DNA of 64,000 nucleotides, from assembly GCA_021018815.1 (NCBI GenBank), contig JAITYX010000048.1:1-64000 (forward strand), given 5' to 3'. Shown in pieces: positions 35,171 through 46,389 of the stretch (its first letter is position 1; each line of letters begins with the position of its first letter). The translations under genes were made by a program, and so were the position numbers. This stretch comes from Talinum fruticosum (Eukaryota > Streptophyta > Magnoliopsida > Caryophyllales > Talinaceae). The notes under the pieces were generated by a model. The model was not told where the DNA came from. It worked only from the letters and a program-made list of their open reading frames with translations, and searched no databases.

Positions 35171-37099
35171 CACTACTAGAAAAAAGGTTTCTAACAACCA
35201 CATATTAACGACCATATATAAAATTTATCGTTAAATAATACTAATAATGACAAAAGTGCATTTTCGTCGTCCGATTTTACTTGGAAAAATTATTGCTAGA
35301 CGATGGGTTACAAAAATCATCATTATTAATATGTAAAATATGGTCGTTAATGTAAATAGGAGGGAAAATAAAAATAAAATAAAACATTTCACTTATAATT
35401 TCCCTCATATGTCAAAATTACTGCACGAAACTATCAAACCACGCACGATCGCTACTTGTCTTCTTTCTTCGTTTCCCTCTAGTTCTTGAATCGCCATTGA
35501 TGCTTTGCTCTCAATCGCACTACTCTCAGCCTCTCGCACTACTCACGGTATCTGTCTTTCTCCGACACGATCACCGGTCGCCAACCACGGACTGCCTCAC
35601 CATCCGCCCTCCTCTCTCGCTCGCTCTTACCCTCTCGCACTCGCTACTATCACGCTCGGTTTGAAATCGCCGACCACGGACTGCCTCGCCCTCCGCCCTC
35701 CTCATTCACACAGTCTCTCCGACGACCAATCACCGGCCGCTAACAGCCTTGCCATTGCCAAAGCCCGCGTCGCCTAATTTTGCTGTTGATTTCCGAGTAC
35801 GAGGGTTTCGTTCTCCAAATTATCCCCTAATTTTTCAATTGATTTCTGCTTTGATTTTTAGTCTTTATTCTTTTATAAGTTGTACGATAGGTAGCTGAAG
35901 TACAGAACACTATGTGCTAAGTACGGAACCCTAGCCTTTAATCCTTGCTAGTTAATCGAAAGGGTAGCTGAAGCTAAATTGCTCATCTCTCTTTAGATCT
36001 CGCTGCCTCTTAGTAGAAGGTCCTGTATTTGTGGCTTTGTCTTGCTTGCTGACTTTTGGCTCCGAACCTAAGCTGCTTTCAATGTTTAGCTAGTGTACAT
36101 TCTTAATTGCTCCCTCCCCCTCCCTCCCAACTATCATTCTTCATATCATTGGTCTTTCTTCACCATAATCCATTATGTAGATAGGGGTTGGTGTTGAGTG
36201 GTAATGGTTCGAGATGTAAATGAGGCATGTCGCCTAGCTACACTTTAAACATAACCTAATATTACATTGATGTTGTTCTATATATGTCACTTCCTAAAGT
36301 TCATTCAAAATCTGCCTCTGGACTGGCTTAGGGTGGAATGACATAGCTATCTTAGCTTGTGTTGGTTCTTGATGCAATTAGCTGAGTTATGATGAGTGTT
36401 TTGGATCTCGCACCGAAGATATACCTAATTACTAATTAGTGATAAGTTCTAAGCTCTTCTGCTTTAGAAAATTATGAGATTCTTAATTTTCCGGTGTCTA
36501 CTGCATGTTTGTCGACTCGATTCCAGGATTGTTTCGATCACATAGTAAGCAAAATCTTTCTACACTTAGATAATGACATTCGACTTTGTTGGATTTCCTT
36601 GACTTCAACATTTGGTGCTAGTAGTCACTGCAGCTTTGAATACAACTTTTATTAGTCTTTAGGGGTGTGATACATTTTATTGCAATGAATCATGCCTGTC
36701 CTAAGATTTGAGCAGAAGTGGGAAAAGCTGCTGATTTGTCAAATTTTTTGTTCAAAGAAATCTGGTTTCATATATGTGCCTTTTCGGTTGTTTGTCATGA
36801 TACAATATTAGGCAATCACTTCGAGCTAAAAGTTAATGAATCATGCCTGTCCTAGGATCCATATTTGGTTGTCTTATTCTATTCAAGCAACGTCTTGAGT
36901 GGAGTTACAATTAATAAAGAATAGAAAATCAAAATGCTAATTTAAAAGGATGAAATTCAACCATTTCCTCAGCATGCCATGACAATCATGAACTCAAGGA
37001 AGCTAACAATTATGAATTTGTCAATCGTGGCTCTTAAGATGTTGGATTCCTAGTGAATGTAGGAAAAGCTTAGAGCTCACAAGTCTAGCTAGGAATAAG
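35171..37099 (+). mobile_element. CACTA-type transposon, 5' part
   Basis: The terminus CACTACTAGAAAAAAGG lies at 35171, followed to about 35370 by subterminal repeats of the AACGACC/TCGTTAA type, both hallmarks of plant En/Spm elements. 35400-35880 is CT-rich and 36000-37090 AT-rich; neither holds a supportable exon. The 24-bp block beginning ATGAATCATGCC occurs near 36684 and near 36837. No matching TAGTG end was found; the element probably continued through to about 51740 and lost its right terminus. Element E is inserted at 37100-37104. Confidence 0.65.
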
Positions 37100-37104
37100 A
37101 GGTC

Positions 37105-38669
37105 CGAAGACTCGGACACTCGCTCAATATCTTTACGAGTCATGCAAAAGGAATCGGGTATAACGATGTTATTCATATAGAGTTTTGATTCCAAGGCATT
37201 CTCTGCGTCCTAGAAACTTACTTGAGTAAAATAATATTTTCTCTAAGTATTTCGGCCCTCAATTATCTCTTTTATCGCTTTTCGGTTAGCGACTCGAAAA
37301 CTGGTTCTTTATTCCGAGTCCACTCTCACTCGGACTAATCGCTTTTGAATATACCGAGTATTCGCCGTTTTTCACTCGAGAATCGACTTATGGTTATCTA
37401 TTCTATTGTTTGCATAGTCGGCATTCGTAGTTCTTCTCATGCTTAGTCTATATCAAGTTTTTCCCACTCGATATTCATTATAGAACTTGATTCTTTGCTT
37501 AAGACTAAGCCATATGGAATTCCGAGTATCATGGATATTAGACTCGGAAAATTCCATTTCTTCTCCGACTCGGATAATCAATTGCGTAATTATCATAATT
37601 ATTTTATCCGTGTCTAACCTTGGACCAAAGTATTTTTATACTTTAAGAACCGAAGGTGTTTTACTTTTGTAGGTTATTCAATCGAGGATATCTTTTCTAA
37701 CTACAAAAGTAGCCGAAGCTTCGAACGTCAAATCACCAACAGATATGGCTTTTCACCTTCTCTGCTTCAGTCCCGGAAGATTGTGTCGGAAGTCATGCGC
37801 TTCCATATCCGGAAAAGCTGGAACGCTAAGCCTAACGGTGGTTTCCACCTTATTTTTCAAGACACAACCGATGGTTTTGGGACTTCCAAGAGAGTTAAAC
37901 CGTTGTCCAACGTCCATATTTCAACGGATACTTTACGAGTGACTCGAAAGCCATTATCAACGGTCATAGAGGACTCTCGGTCAGCGAAAGAGATAACGGC
38001 TACTCGCTTGGTTATCTATAAATAGAAGCCACTTCACAAGACTTGAAGATTGCCGATTCTATTGTTAATACACATACTTGAGAAAAGTCATTTACTTCCA
38101 ATCTTCTACTTACAACTCCCATTCTTTAATTACTGTACTCTACGAGTTGTAAGGTCTTGTACTAAGTTACAAACTCTTCTTACATTCTTTGTAAGGTCCC
38201 TTGACTAAGTCTGTAAAGGTTAACTCGGCTTAGTTGTCCCTAGCTGTAAGGGTTATCTCAGCTAGGAAGTACTAGATCGAGATAAGGTAACTTCGAGTCT
38301 AGGAAAACTTGTATAGAGTTGTCCAAGGGAGCAACTCGGGTTCGATCCGGTTCACGGTATTTTGTGGACTCAAAATAGTTGATTTGACTTCGTGTCCGGA
38401 TGGACACGGGCCTTGGTTTTCTGCCCCGGGAGGGTTTCCACGTAAAATCTCTATGTTCTCTTTCCGAGTTCATTCTAGACTCGGACGGCCTTAATGTGCT
38501 TGTTTATTCGATTCATTGCTTTCCGAGTCCAATCTTTTCGACCCCGTGTTTAGACTCGAAAGCTGTCTTTGCCGCTTTTTGTCAAAAAGAGTGTGTTTTC
38601 GCAAAGAATTTTCTATCACCCTATTCACCCCCCTCTAGGGTGACTCGGACTCTCCCGAGCAAACCTTCA
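37105..38669 (+). repeat. 5' LTR of element E
   Basis: 1,565 bp. The first base of the canonical TGAAGACTC reads C. The end is AACCTTCA at 38669. TATA box TCTATAAATAG at 38015-38025. AACGG/CCGTT boxes at 37834, 37909, 37923, 37959 and 37995 upstream of the TATA box. Confidence 0.94.
38015..38025 (+). promoter_or_regulatory. LTR TATA box of element E
   Basis: TCTATAAATAG, conserved in nearly every LTR copy in the window (for example 47302-47312, 28107-28120, 53950-53960). Transcription should start roughly 30 bp downstream. Confidence 0.8.
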
Positions 38670-38671
38670 AT

Positions 38672-38683
38672 TGGTATCGAGCC
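38672..38683 (+). promoter_or_regulatory. Primer binding site of element E
   Basis: TGGTATCGAGCC, two bases after the LTR. This is the initiator-Met tRNA complement with CAGAG read as CGAG. Confidence 0.88.
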
Positions 38684-38728
38684 TAGCCTTTCCGAAAGGA
38701 TCTAACAATCCAAAGGTTTAAAGATCGG

Positions 38729-40500
38729 ATGGCTCGGAACACCGGAGAGTTCGACGAAGGAAGATCTTCCAACGAGGCCACCAAAATTCAAAGGTTCTAA
38801 CTTTGGTCACTGGAAGAAGCTTATGGAATGTTTCCTCATGGATCATGATGAAGAAGTATGGGAAATCATACAACAAGAAAACTACATTCCAACGAAGACG
38901 AGATGAATTTAGAATCCTTCCCAAGACAAAGGCTGAGTTCACACCAGCGAGGCGAGAGAAGTTCAAAAGAACTTCAAAGCCATGAACATCCTCATGTGCG
39001 GCATAAGCTTAGAAGAATATAATCGAGTCTCCGCTCGTGACTCTGCTAAAGAGGTGTGGGATACTCGGTCAACACCTACGAAGGTACAAGTCGGGTGAGA
39101 CAAGCGAAGATCGGTCGAGTATCTTCACAAATATGAGCTTTTCAAAATGGAGCCGAAGAAAACATTACTCGGATGTTCATACGCTTCACTGAGATCACCA
39201 ACAATCTCAAATCTCCGGGAAAGAAAATCTCCCATGAAGAAATGTGCCGGAAAATTCTCGAAGCCTACCCAAGAGACGATGGGGTCCTAAGGTGACTTGC
39301 CATAGAAGAGGCTCGGAACCTCTCACTCTTGAAGCCGGACGAACTCATCGGAAAGCTTCGACTCATGAGATACATCCGGAAGAAAAAGATGCTGAGGGTA
39401 CTACCAAAAGGAACATTGCACTTAAAGCCTCATAATCCAAAGAAGCAAGGCCGAGCTCTTCGACTCGGAAGATGATCCCATGGCACTCATTGCACGAGGC
39501 TTCAAGAGAATGATGAAGCACAAAAGATGGGACAAAAGACCAAAAGAAGAATTCTACAAAAAGGACAAGAGAGACGAGAAAAGGTAAGTTTTCTTCACCC
39601 TCAAAGCTATCTTTGTCTAAGAATTACTGGATGCTTTGAATGTGGCGGCAAAGACCACATAGTCGAGGACTGTCCAAAACGAAGAAGGGACAGGGAAGAA
39701 GAAAAAGGCCATGATGGCAACATAGAGTGATGAGGATTCATCCGAAGACGACGAGGACTCGGATGACTTGAAGTGTCCGATGGCAATTTCGACTTAGAAG
39801 CGAAAGAGAGTCGGACTCGAGACTCGGACAACGAGGAAGCCGATCCTCAAGAGGTAATAAACTACTTCCTCAAATTCTCCAAAGTTGATTTAGCTAAATA
39901 CATCTTCACTTTGGAAGAAAAGTCCAATTCTGATTCTTCTCATTTCAAGGAACAACTTGAGTCAATCACTTCGAGAGCACTTCTTTAAAAAACGAATTAG
40001 AAAAGCTGAGACTCACACTCGAGAGAACTCAAGACAAGTACTCAAACTAATGAGAATGAGTCCGAGTTACTCGGGAAAGAAAATGAGCAAGCTGAAACAG
40101 AAGCTTACTGAGTCTCAAGATCTGGTTTTAAAGTTTACTCAAGGTCGGAAGAACCTTGACATGCTCTTAGGATCACAATGTGTCTCGTTTCGAAAAGAGG
40201 GTCTTGGTTTCAACAAAGAGGAAGAATCCAATTCTTACTTAGAATTGTTCAAAAAGGATTCTAGAACGGTTAAGTTCAAAAAGGCTGAGCATGGTCCCAT
40301 TCACAGAAATGAAAGGAGGACTAAACCTAGACCTATTTACAAAAAGAAACCATTTTCTCCTGTTTCAAAAGGAAAGGTTTTTAAAAGAGAAGAGAGACGA
40401 GACTCGGTTCTCCGAGAGGAAGACTCGAGAATCGAGACAAAACCCAAAGTCATTCAAATCCGGGTTCCGAAGCACCTTCTTCCTCGAAAAGGACCACGAT
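38729..40500 (+). pseudogene. Copia gag of element E
   Basis: The start is the ATG at 38729 (MARNTGEFDEG), 46 bp after the PBS. The UBN2-type core covers about 38820-39300 with several frameshifts. The zinc knuckle CFECGGKDHIVEDC is intact at 39632-39673, followed by a basic KRRRDREEE run and an acidic segment. The C-terminal part (39957-40502) has a coiled coil (MSKLKQKLTESQDLVLKFTQ) and a basic Lys/Arg-rich end. Because the element's LTRs are nearly identical, the breaks may in part be sequence errors. Confidence 0.87.
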
Positions 40501-40505
40501 AAGGA

Positions 40506-40856
40506 ATGTTATTGGGTTCGTTAGAGGAAGTGAGAAGGGTTAGATTCTCTCTGTTTTGCGGGTCACTCGGAAAAGATCAAAGGACACTGGTACTGGACAG
40601 CGGATGCTCTCGACACATGTCGGGTGACCAAGGACTCTTTTCTAAGCTGGAGTCATATAAAGGAGGAAAGGTAACTTTTGGTGATGACAACAAAGGTAAA
40701 ATAGTGGGCATTGGAAAGATTGGAAAAGGAAGCAATCTGGTGAGCCCGGTCTACCTTGTCAAAGGGCTAAAGTACAATCTACTTAGCATATCCCAGCTAT
40801 GTGACAAAGGTCAAGAGGTAAGATTCACTCAATCCAAGTGCTACATCACGAGATGA
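40506..40856 (+). pseudogene. Copia protease of element E
   Basis: A 116-codon open stretch with LVLDSGCSRHMSGD; the DSG triad is at 40596-40604. It continues with GGKVTFGDDNKGKIVGIG and LVKGLKYNLLSISQLCDKG. This is the aspartic protease of the Gag-Pol polyprotein. A stop at 40854-40856 separates it from the integrase. Confidence 0.88.
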
Positions 40857-40939
40857 GACCACCAAAGAGGTAAAGCTCTCGGGTAAGAGATCGGGTAATA
40901 CCTACATCATCCCTCTCTCTAACCCAAGTCAGAACTTAT

Positions 40940-41880
40940 CCTATTTAAAAGCATCTCTTCAAGATGATTCTTGGACTTGGCATCGTAGATTAGGTCATAT
41001 TAGCTTACATACTATCAAAAAGCTTGCATCTCATAGTCTGGTTAGAGGATTACCTAAGCGTGCGTTTGAGAAGGACAAAGTATGTGAAGCATGCACCGAG
41101 AGGAAACAAGTCAAATCTTCATTCAAATCTCTGAAGACAGTTTCCACATCCAACGTGCTTGAATTACTGCATATGGACTTATGTGGTGAAATCCCAATGA
41201 AGAGTCTCGGAGGTAAATCTTACATACTTGTTATTATTGATGATTTTTAAGATTTACCTGGGTGTGTTTTCTTAAGCATAAAAATGAAGCCTTCAAGGAG
41301 TTCAGCAAGCTACGTAGAAAGATTCAAGTTGAGTCTCGGACTCGGATTCAAAAGATTCGAACCGACCATGGAAGGGAGTTTGATTACTCGAAATTCTCGA
41401 GGTTTTGTGACAAGAATGGTATCTCTCACAACTTCTCGGCACCCAGAACTCCTCAACGAGAATGGAGTAGTGGAGAGAAAGAACAGAACCCTTGAAGAAA
41501 TAGCAAGGACAATGATGATTGAACACAACTTGCCTTACTATTTACAGGCGGAGGCGATAAACACAGCAAACTACATTCTCAATCGATGCCTCATCGGACC
41601 CATTACGAAGAAAACACCTTATGAGCTCTACAAAGGGAAGAAGCCAAATATTTCCTATTTCGAGACCTTTCGGATGTAAGTGCTTTGTCCACAACAATGG
41701 TAAGGATCATCGACTAAGTTTGATGCTCGGTCGAGACGAAGGTATTTTTCTAGGTTACTCCTCTCACAACAAAGCTTATCGTATCTTTAACAAGCGAACT
41801 AACAAAGTGGAAGAAAGTATCCACGTAGTGTTTGATGAGCTTAAACAGGAGAAACCAAGTGAGTCTTCATACTCGGAGCT
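40940..41880 (+). pseudogene. Copia integrase of element E
   Basis: The GAG-pre-integrase domain is at about 40960-41125, with WHRRLGHIS and a C-x2-C pair near 41083. The integrase core runs from LLHMDLCGEIP (41165) through IRTDHGREFDYSKF (41356) to NGVVERKNRTLEEIARTMM (41462-41520), which supplies the D, D and E residues in different frames. The KKTPYELYKGKKPNISYF and GIFLGYSSHNKAYRIFN blocks follow to about 41860. A single-base loss near 41246 creates a stop in the first core block. Confidence 0.88.
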
Positions 41881-43724
41881 GAAGCTCGGAAAGGATGATG
41901 ACGAAGATGAGCCTACTAAGACTCGGATTGAGACCACTCGAACGAGGAAGCTCATAATGAGACGGCTCAAGAGGTCGCTCGGAACGAACAAGTCAATGAA
42001 GAGGATCACTCGGAACAAGCTACGAAGATCAAGAAATTCAGCTCACAAACCTGGTGAATCAAAGAAGCTGGTAAAGCATTCAAATTTACTCCCAGTCATC
42101 CTCAAGAAAACATCATTTCGATATCAACGAGTGGGGTAAGAACTCGTTCTTCTTTACACAATTTATGTGCATTCACTGCATTCATTTCATTAACTGAACC
42201 CAAAAATGCACTAGAGGCCCTTAATGAACCTGAATGGGTAGAGGCCATGCAAGAAGAACTAAATCAATTTGAAAGAAACCAAGTCCGGACTCGACCAGCC
42301 GACCTTCGACCACCCGGTTATAGGAACCAAATGGGTTTTCAAGAACAAAGCTGGATGAGGGTGGAATGGTAGTCAGAAACAAGGCTAGACTTGTAGCTCA
42401 AGGTTACAATCAAGAAGAAGGAATTGATTGTGGGGAAACCTTTGCACCGGTAGCTAGAATTGAAGCCATTAGAATACTTGTTGGCATTTGCATCCTGCAT
42501 GCATATTAAATTATATCAAATGGATGTTAAGTGTGCCTTTCTCAATGGTTTCATTGAAGAAGAAGTTTATGTCGAGCGACCTCCTGGTTTTGAAAACTCA
42601 GAATTTCCAAATCACGTTTTCAAACTTCAAAAGGCTCTCTATGGTCTTAAGCAAGCCCCTCGAGCTTGGTATGAAAGAGCGAGCAGCTTCTTGGTTCAAA
42701 ATGATTTCAAAAGAGGTCGGATCGACAAGACTCTATTCATAAGGACCAAAGGGAAAGATTTTCTTATTGTTCAAATATATGTTGATGATATTATTTTTGG
42801 TGCTACTAATGAATTTACGTGTCGAGAATTTTCTGAGTTGATGAGTCAAGAGTTCCAAATGAGTATGATGGGAGAACTCAATTTCTTCCTTGGGTTGCAA
42901 ATCAAACAAGACAAAGATGGAATCTTTGTTCACCAATCAAAATACACCAAGGAACTGCTGAAGAAATATAAGCTTCAAGATGCAAAGCACGCATCTACCC
43001 CCATGAGCGACGAGCATAAAGCTTGACTCGGATGAGAAAGGTAAAGCAGTTGATCGGAAAATCTATCGAGGTATGATTGGATCACTGTTATATCTTACTT
43101 CAAGCAGGCCGAGATATAATGTTTAGTGTTTGCTTATGCGCACGATTTCAAGCTAATCCAAAAGAATCACATCTCACTGCGGTGAAGAGAATATTCGAGA
43201 TATCTTGCAGGCACTCGGAATCTAGGACTGTGGTATTCCGAAACTTCGAACTGACTCGACTGGGTACTCGAGACGCGAGACTACGCAGGATATAAGGTTG
43301 ATCGAAAGAGCACATCCGGAGCTTGCCAATTTGCAGGTCAATCCTTAATATCCCGGCACTCGAAGAAACAAAACTCGGTAGCTCTATCAACTGCGGAAGC
43401 TGAATACATTGCCGCTTGGAGCTTGTTGCGCTCGAATTCTCTGGATAAAACAACACTTGAAGGATCTTGGACTATTTCTCAACTCGGTTCCAATCAAGTG
43501 TGACAATCAAAGTGCAATCGGTATCACTAAGAATCCTGTCCGAGCACTCAAAAACAAAGCATATTGAGGTCGGGTATCACTTCTTACGCGATCACTCGGA
43601 AAAGGGTGATATTGCACTTGAGTTCATTCCTACTAATCTTCAATTAGCTGATATCTTTACTAAGCCTCTTGGTGAAGATCAATTTTGCTTTATTCGGAAT
43701 AAGCTTGGTATGTTAAATGCTTAG
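41880..43724 (+). pseudogene. Copia RT/RNase H of element E
   Basis: A hydrophilic linker (41880-42180) is followed by the RT. Blocks are ALEALNEPEWVEAMQEEL (near 42212), [19 protein letters not shown] (42521-42578), LYGLKQAPRAWYE (42637), and the catalytic YVDD at 42778-42789 preceded by Gln. A 188-codon open stretch (42460-43026) covers most of the RT. RNase H follows (43080-43720) and ends ADIFTKPLGEDQF with a natural stop at 43724. Three or more frameshifts interrupt RNase H. Confidence 0.92.
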
Positions 43725-44361
43725 TTACGTGTTACGTTTATTGCATATTTATGTGCTATGTGTTTTACGTGTTAATAATCATTAGTTCGGTTGATTCCGT
43801 GATACTTGGGCTGATAGTTATTTCGTGTTTCGAGTCACTCGAAACTTTTCCGAGTCAAACTCAGAAGTAGAGAAATTTGGACATCAAATTTTACGAAGCT
43901 ATCTCTACAACAGTGGAGAGTTTCGGATTATTTTTCAAAATCTTTTTCTCTCTCTTTCTCGAGCGCTGCGATCGGATCATAACCGTAGATTTCAAACCAC
44001 CGATATCTCAACCGTTGAAGAATAACCGTCACACCGGGCATTAATGACCGATGGATAGGCTGAGTCGAACGGAGTTACTTAACGGATAGTGAACAGGCGC
44101 GCTTATTCTCTATAAATAACGACTATCCATCTTCATCTCGATATTCTAAAACTCCTTCCCTCTCAAACGAAAATCTTCTCGCGGAAGTTATCTACGTGAA
44201 CAGTGTTCCCGATCGTCTGCAAGCATTGAAGAAGCTCTCTCTCTCTCGTAAGTCTCGACTGCTCTATTCTCTTTTCTTCTACCATTTTTCGTTTTCTTCT
44301 CTCCTACACCCTCTTCTCTTTCTCACTCGAAAAGCTTCATCTTTTCTCTCCAATTCTCACA
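43725..44361 (+). other. Post-pol spacer with internal promoter-like sequence (element E)
   Basis: Non-coding spacer between the RNase H stop and the extra ORF. It contains repeated AACCGT(T) boxes near 43981-44030 and a TATA box, CTCTATAAATAAC, at 44108-44120, 251 bp before the ATG at 44362. A possible 5' splice site (CGTAAGT) lies near 44248. The TATA box is conserved in element B. Confidence 0.6.
44108..44120 (+). promoter_or_regulatory. Internal TATA box upstream of E's extra ORF
   Basis: CTCTATAAATAAC at the same distance from the extra ORF as in element B (20574-20588). Confidence 0.55.
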
Positions 44362-45966
44362 ATGCCTAAAAGAGGAAACCATCCCGACTTTCGGGTTTCT
44401 TCATCTTCCAAAAGCCCCGCACCAACAAGCCGAAAGCTCAACCCCTTCTAAACCCGTTGTCACCTAGCACCTTGCGTCTGGACGACAAATTCTTCCCAAC
44501 AACCAAATTCTCCAGGTTGTCCAACATCCAAACCACTGGAGTCTACCCTTTCTTGTGTTTCAGCGAGTTCATCTATCCCGAACTCGTCTCCGAGTTTTAT
44601 ACTCATCTCTCCCACTCTGAAAATGTTCTAACCTCTAGGGTTCGGAACATTACTGTTCAGTATCAACACCTCCCTCCTTCACCGTCATGTTCAAAGTTTC
44701 TTCTCTCTTCTTGAACAGCAACCCTATTCCCTTCACTCGAAGTTGCCAACGACTTCTTTGAAAAGTACACTAAAGAATTCCCCGGGTCCGGAAAGAACTT
44801 TTACGTGACTCGGTTGAAGTCGAAGCCGGGCTTCTATGTTTTCTGCCGATGAGAACCTTCTTCTCACAACATTCCAGCAAGGAGAACCCCAACTCCAAGC
44901 ATCTCAAAGCCCTCTTCGATATCCCGGAGGGATACGAAGTCGACCTCTTCCCCTCCATCATTGAGCGGATGGCCGCTGTGCCAGCTCAACTCCAAACCAA
45001 GAAGAACACCTCCCTTCCTTTCGGTGCTCTTCTCACCCTTGTCTTTAAACAATTTCAAGTTCCTCTTCCCTCGACCCTAACGCGGTGTCCGAGGCGGTCA
45101 TTGTGGTCGGCAGAAGGAACTCCGGGAGTACGGATACCAGGAAACTAACCCCGGTGTCCGGGTTCACAACTTCGGAGCCGAGGCCTCCTTCTCCACCTCG
45201 GACTTAGAAATCAACCCCTCTCCCTCTTCCCTCTTCACCTGGTGGTGCCTCCACCTCAGGTGCTTCCAAAACTCTCTCTGTCCTCTTGTCCCCTGTTTTC
45301 ATGGACAAGATCGGCTCTGTGTCTTCGAACTCGGAGACATGCTCGGGGCTTTCAAGTCCGTTCTTCGAGGTCGACCATCAACCAAAAGACTGGTCGAGTC
45401 CCAAATCCGAGAGCGAGCAGTCTCTCGTTCTTGAGATGAGAAAGCTGGTTAAGGAGCGAAGGAGCTGGCTGAGCTCCTCGAGAGAGACGGTCCAAGGCGG
45501 CTCGGGACCGGGATGACTCGGACGCGTGCGAGGCGTCTTCGAGCCCCGGCCCGACCTCCTCGGACAGCGAGGAAGGCGAGGAAGAAGAGGAAGAAGGCTG
45601 CAGATGCGGCGGAGGATGCTTGAGGAACCTGCGGGCGAGGCGAGCCCTTCCGAGCAAAGGGAAGAAGAGGTCGTGGCAGCTGCCGAGGGTCGATCTGCTC
45701 CCCAAGCTCAAATTGTTGTACTCGGCTCGGACAACGGTCCGAGTGGGTCGAAGATCTCGCTCCTCCGGCGAGTCGGCCGGAGCAGCCCCCTCCAGCCCCT
45801 GAGGTCCCAAGGGAAGAACCCTCGATCCGCTCTCTCCGGGTCGGCCACTCGGAGCCGAGCCCCTGCGAACAATTCCGGTTCTCCCTTCGCCGCGCTCAAG
45901 CACATTGTCAAGATCGTATCGGCGCCGGCGCACCTCCGCCTCCACTCGAAATCCCCTCCTCCCTAG
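44362..45966 (+). pseudogene. Extra post-pol ORF of element E
   Basis: The start is the ATG at 44362 (MPKRGNHPDFRVSSSSKS). Blocks in order are LDDKFFPTTKFSRL and FLCFSEFIYPELVSEFYTHL (44457-44620); KSKPGFYVFC, then SSKENPNSKHLKALFDI and EGYEVDLFPSIIERM (44820-45000); a Pro/Ser-rich linker; MDKIGSVSS and a coiled coil LVLEMRKLVKER (45301-45470); a strongly acidic stretch (about 45530-45600); and a C-terminal block ending near 45966. Four or more frameshifts separate the blocks. The central blocks resemble proteins annotated as putative plant transposon protein; this is from memory of the family and unconfirmed. No transmembrane or signal sequence supports an envelope role. Confidence 0.72.
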
Positions 45967-46389
45967 TTAGAGCCATGCACCGAGTCCCAATTCCTCGGTG
46001 TCTCCAGAATTTCTTCGTTCATATTTTCTTTTTGTCCGGACAACTAATGTGTATACCTTGTACTTTTCTCCCTTCTTTTTGTTTCTTTGTTTTTGCTTTG
46101 AAAGGCAAGGGGGAGAAATGTAGTCGAAACTGGTTGTCTTGTTTAGGGGAGTTTATTCCCTTGTAATCGCTTTTAATGAAGTGATGCATTTCATTATTAA
46201 TTTACGAGTTCTCTATTTTTTCGAGTTAATGTGAAAAGCATACTTTATTTTATTTTGCTTTAATATATTATATATTGCTCTAACTTATTCAATGTGCATT
46301 ACTCATGAGCGAACTACTCGGAATCAATCTATTTTCCTCTAACAAAGTTTCGTTTAAGTATGGAATACCTTTCATCAAAAAGGGGAGAT
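45967..46389 (+). other. 3' non-coding region and polypurine tracts of element E
   Basis: This contains GTCCGGACA at 46036-46044, an internal purine tract AAAGGCAAGGGGGAGAAA at 46101-46118, and the main tract AAAAAGGGGAGAT at 46377-46389 directly before the 3' LTR. The double tract recurs in element B. Confidence 0.78.

Noticed and set aside
35505..35777. 90-codon open frame near the CACTA end
   Set aside because: CT-rich leader-like DNA; no domain and no support from context.
45352..45945. 197-codon minus-strand open frame
   Set aside because: Antisense shadow of element E's extra ORF, whose plus-strand blocks are conserved in B, G and F.
44362..45966. Envelope-like protein in the extra ORF
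   Set aside because: No signal peptide, transmembrane segment or fusion-type sequence is visible in any copy; the coiled coil and acidic tail do not by themselves indicate an envelope.
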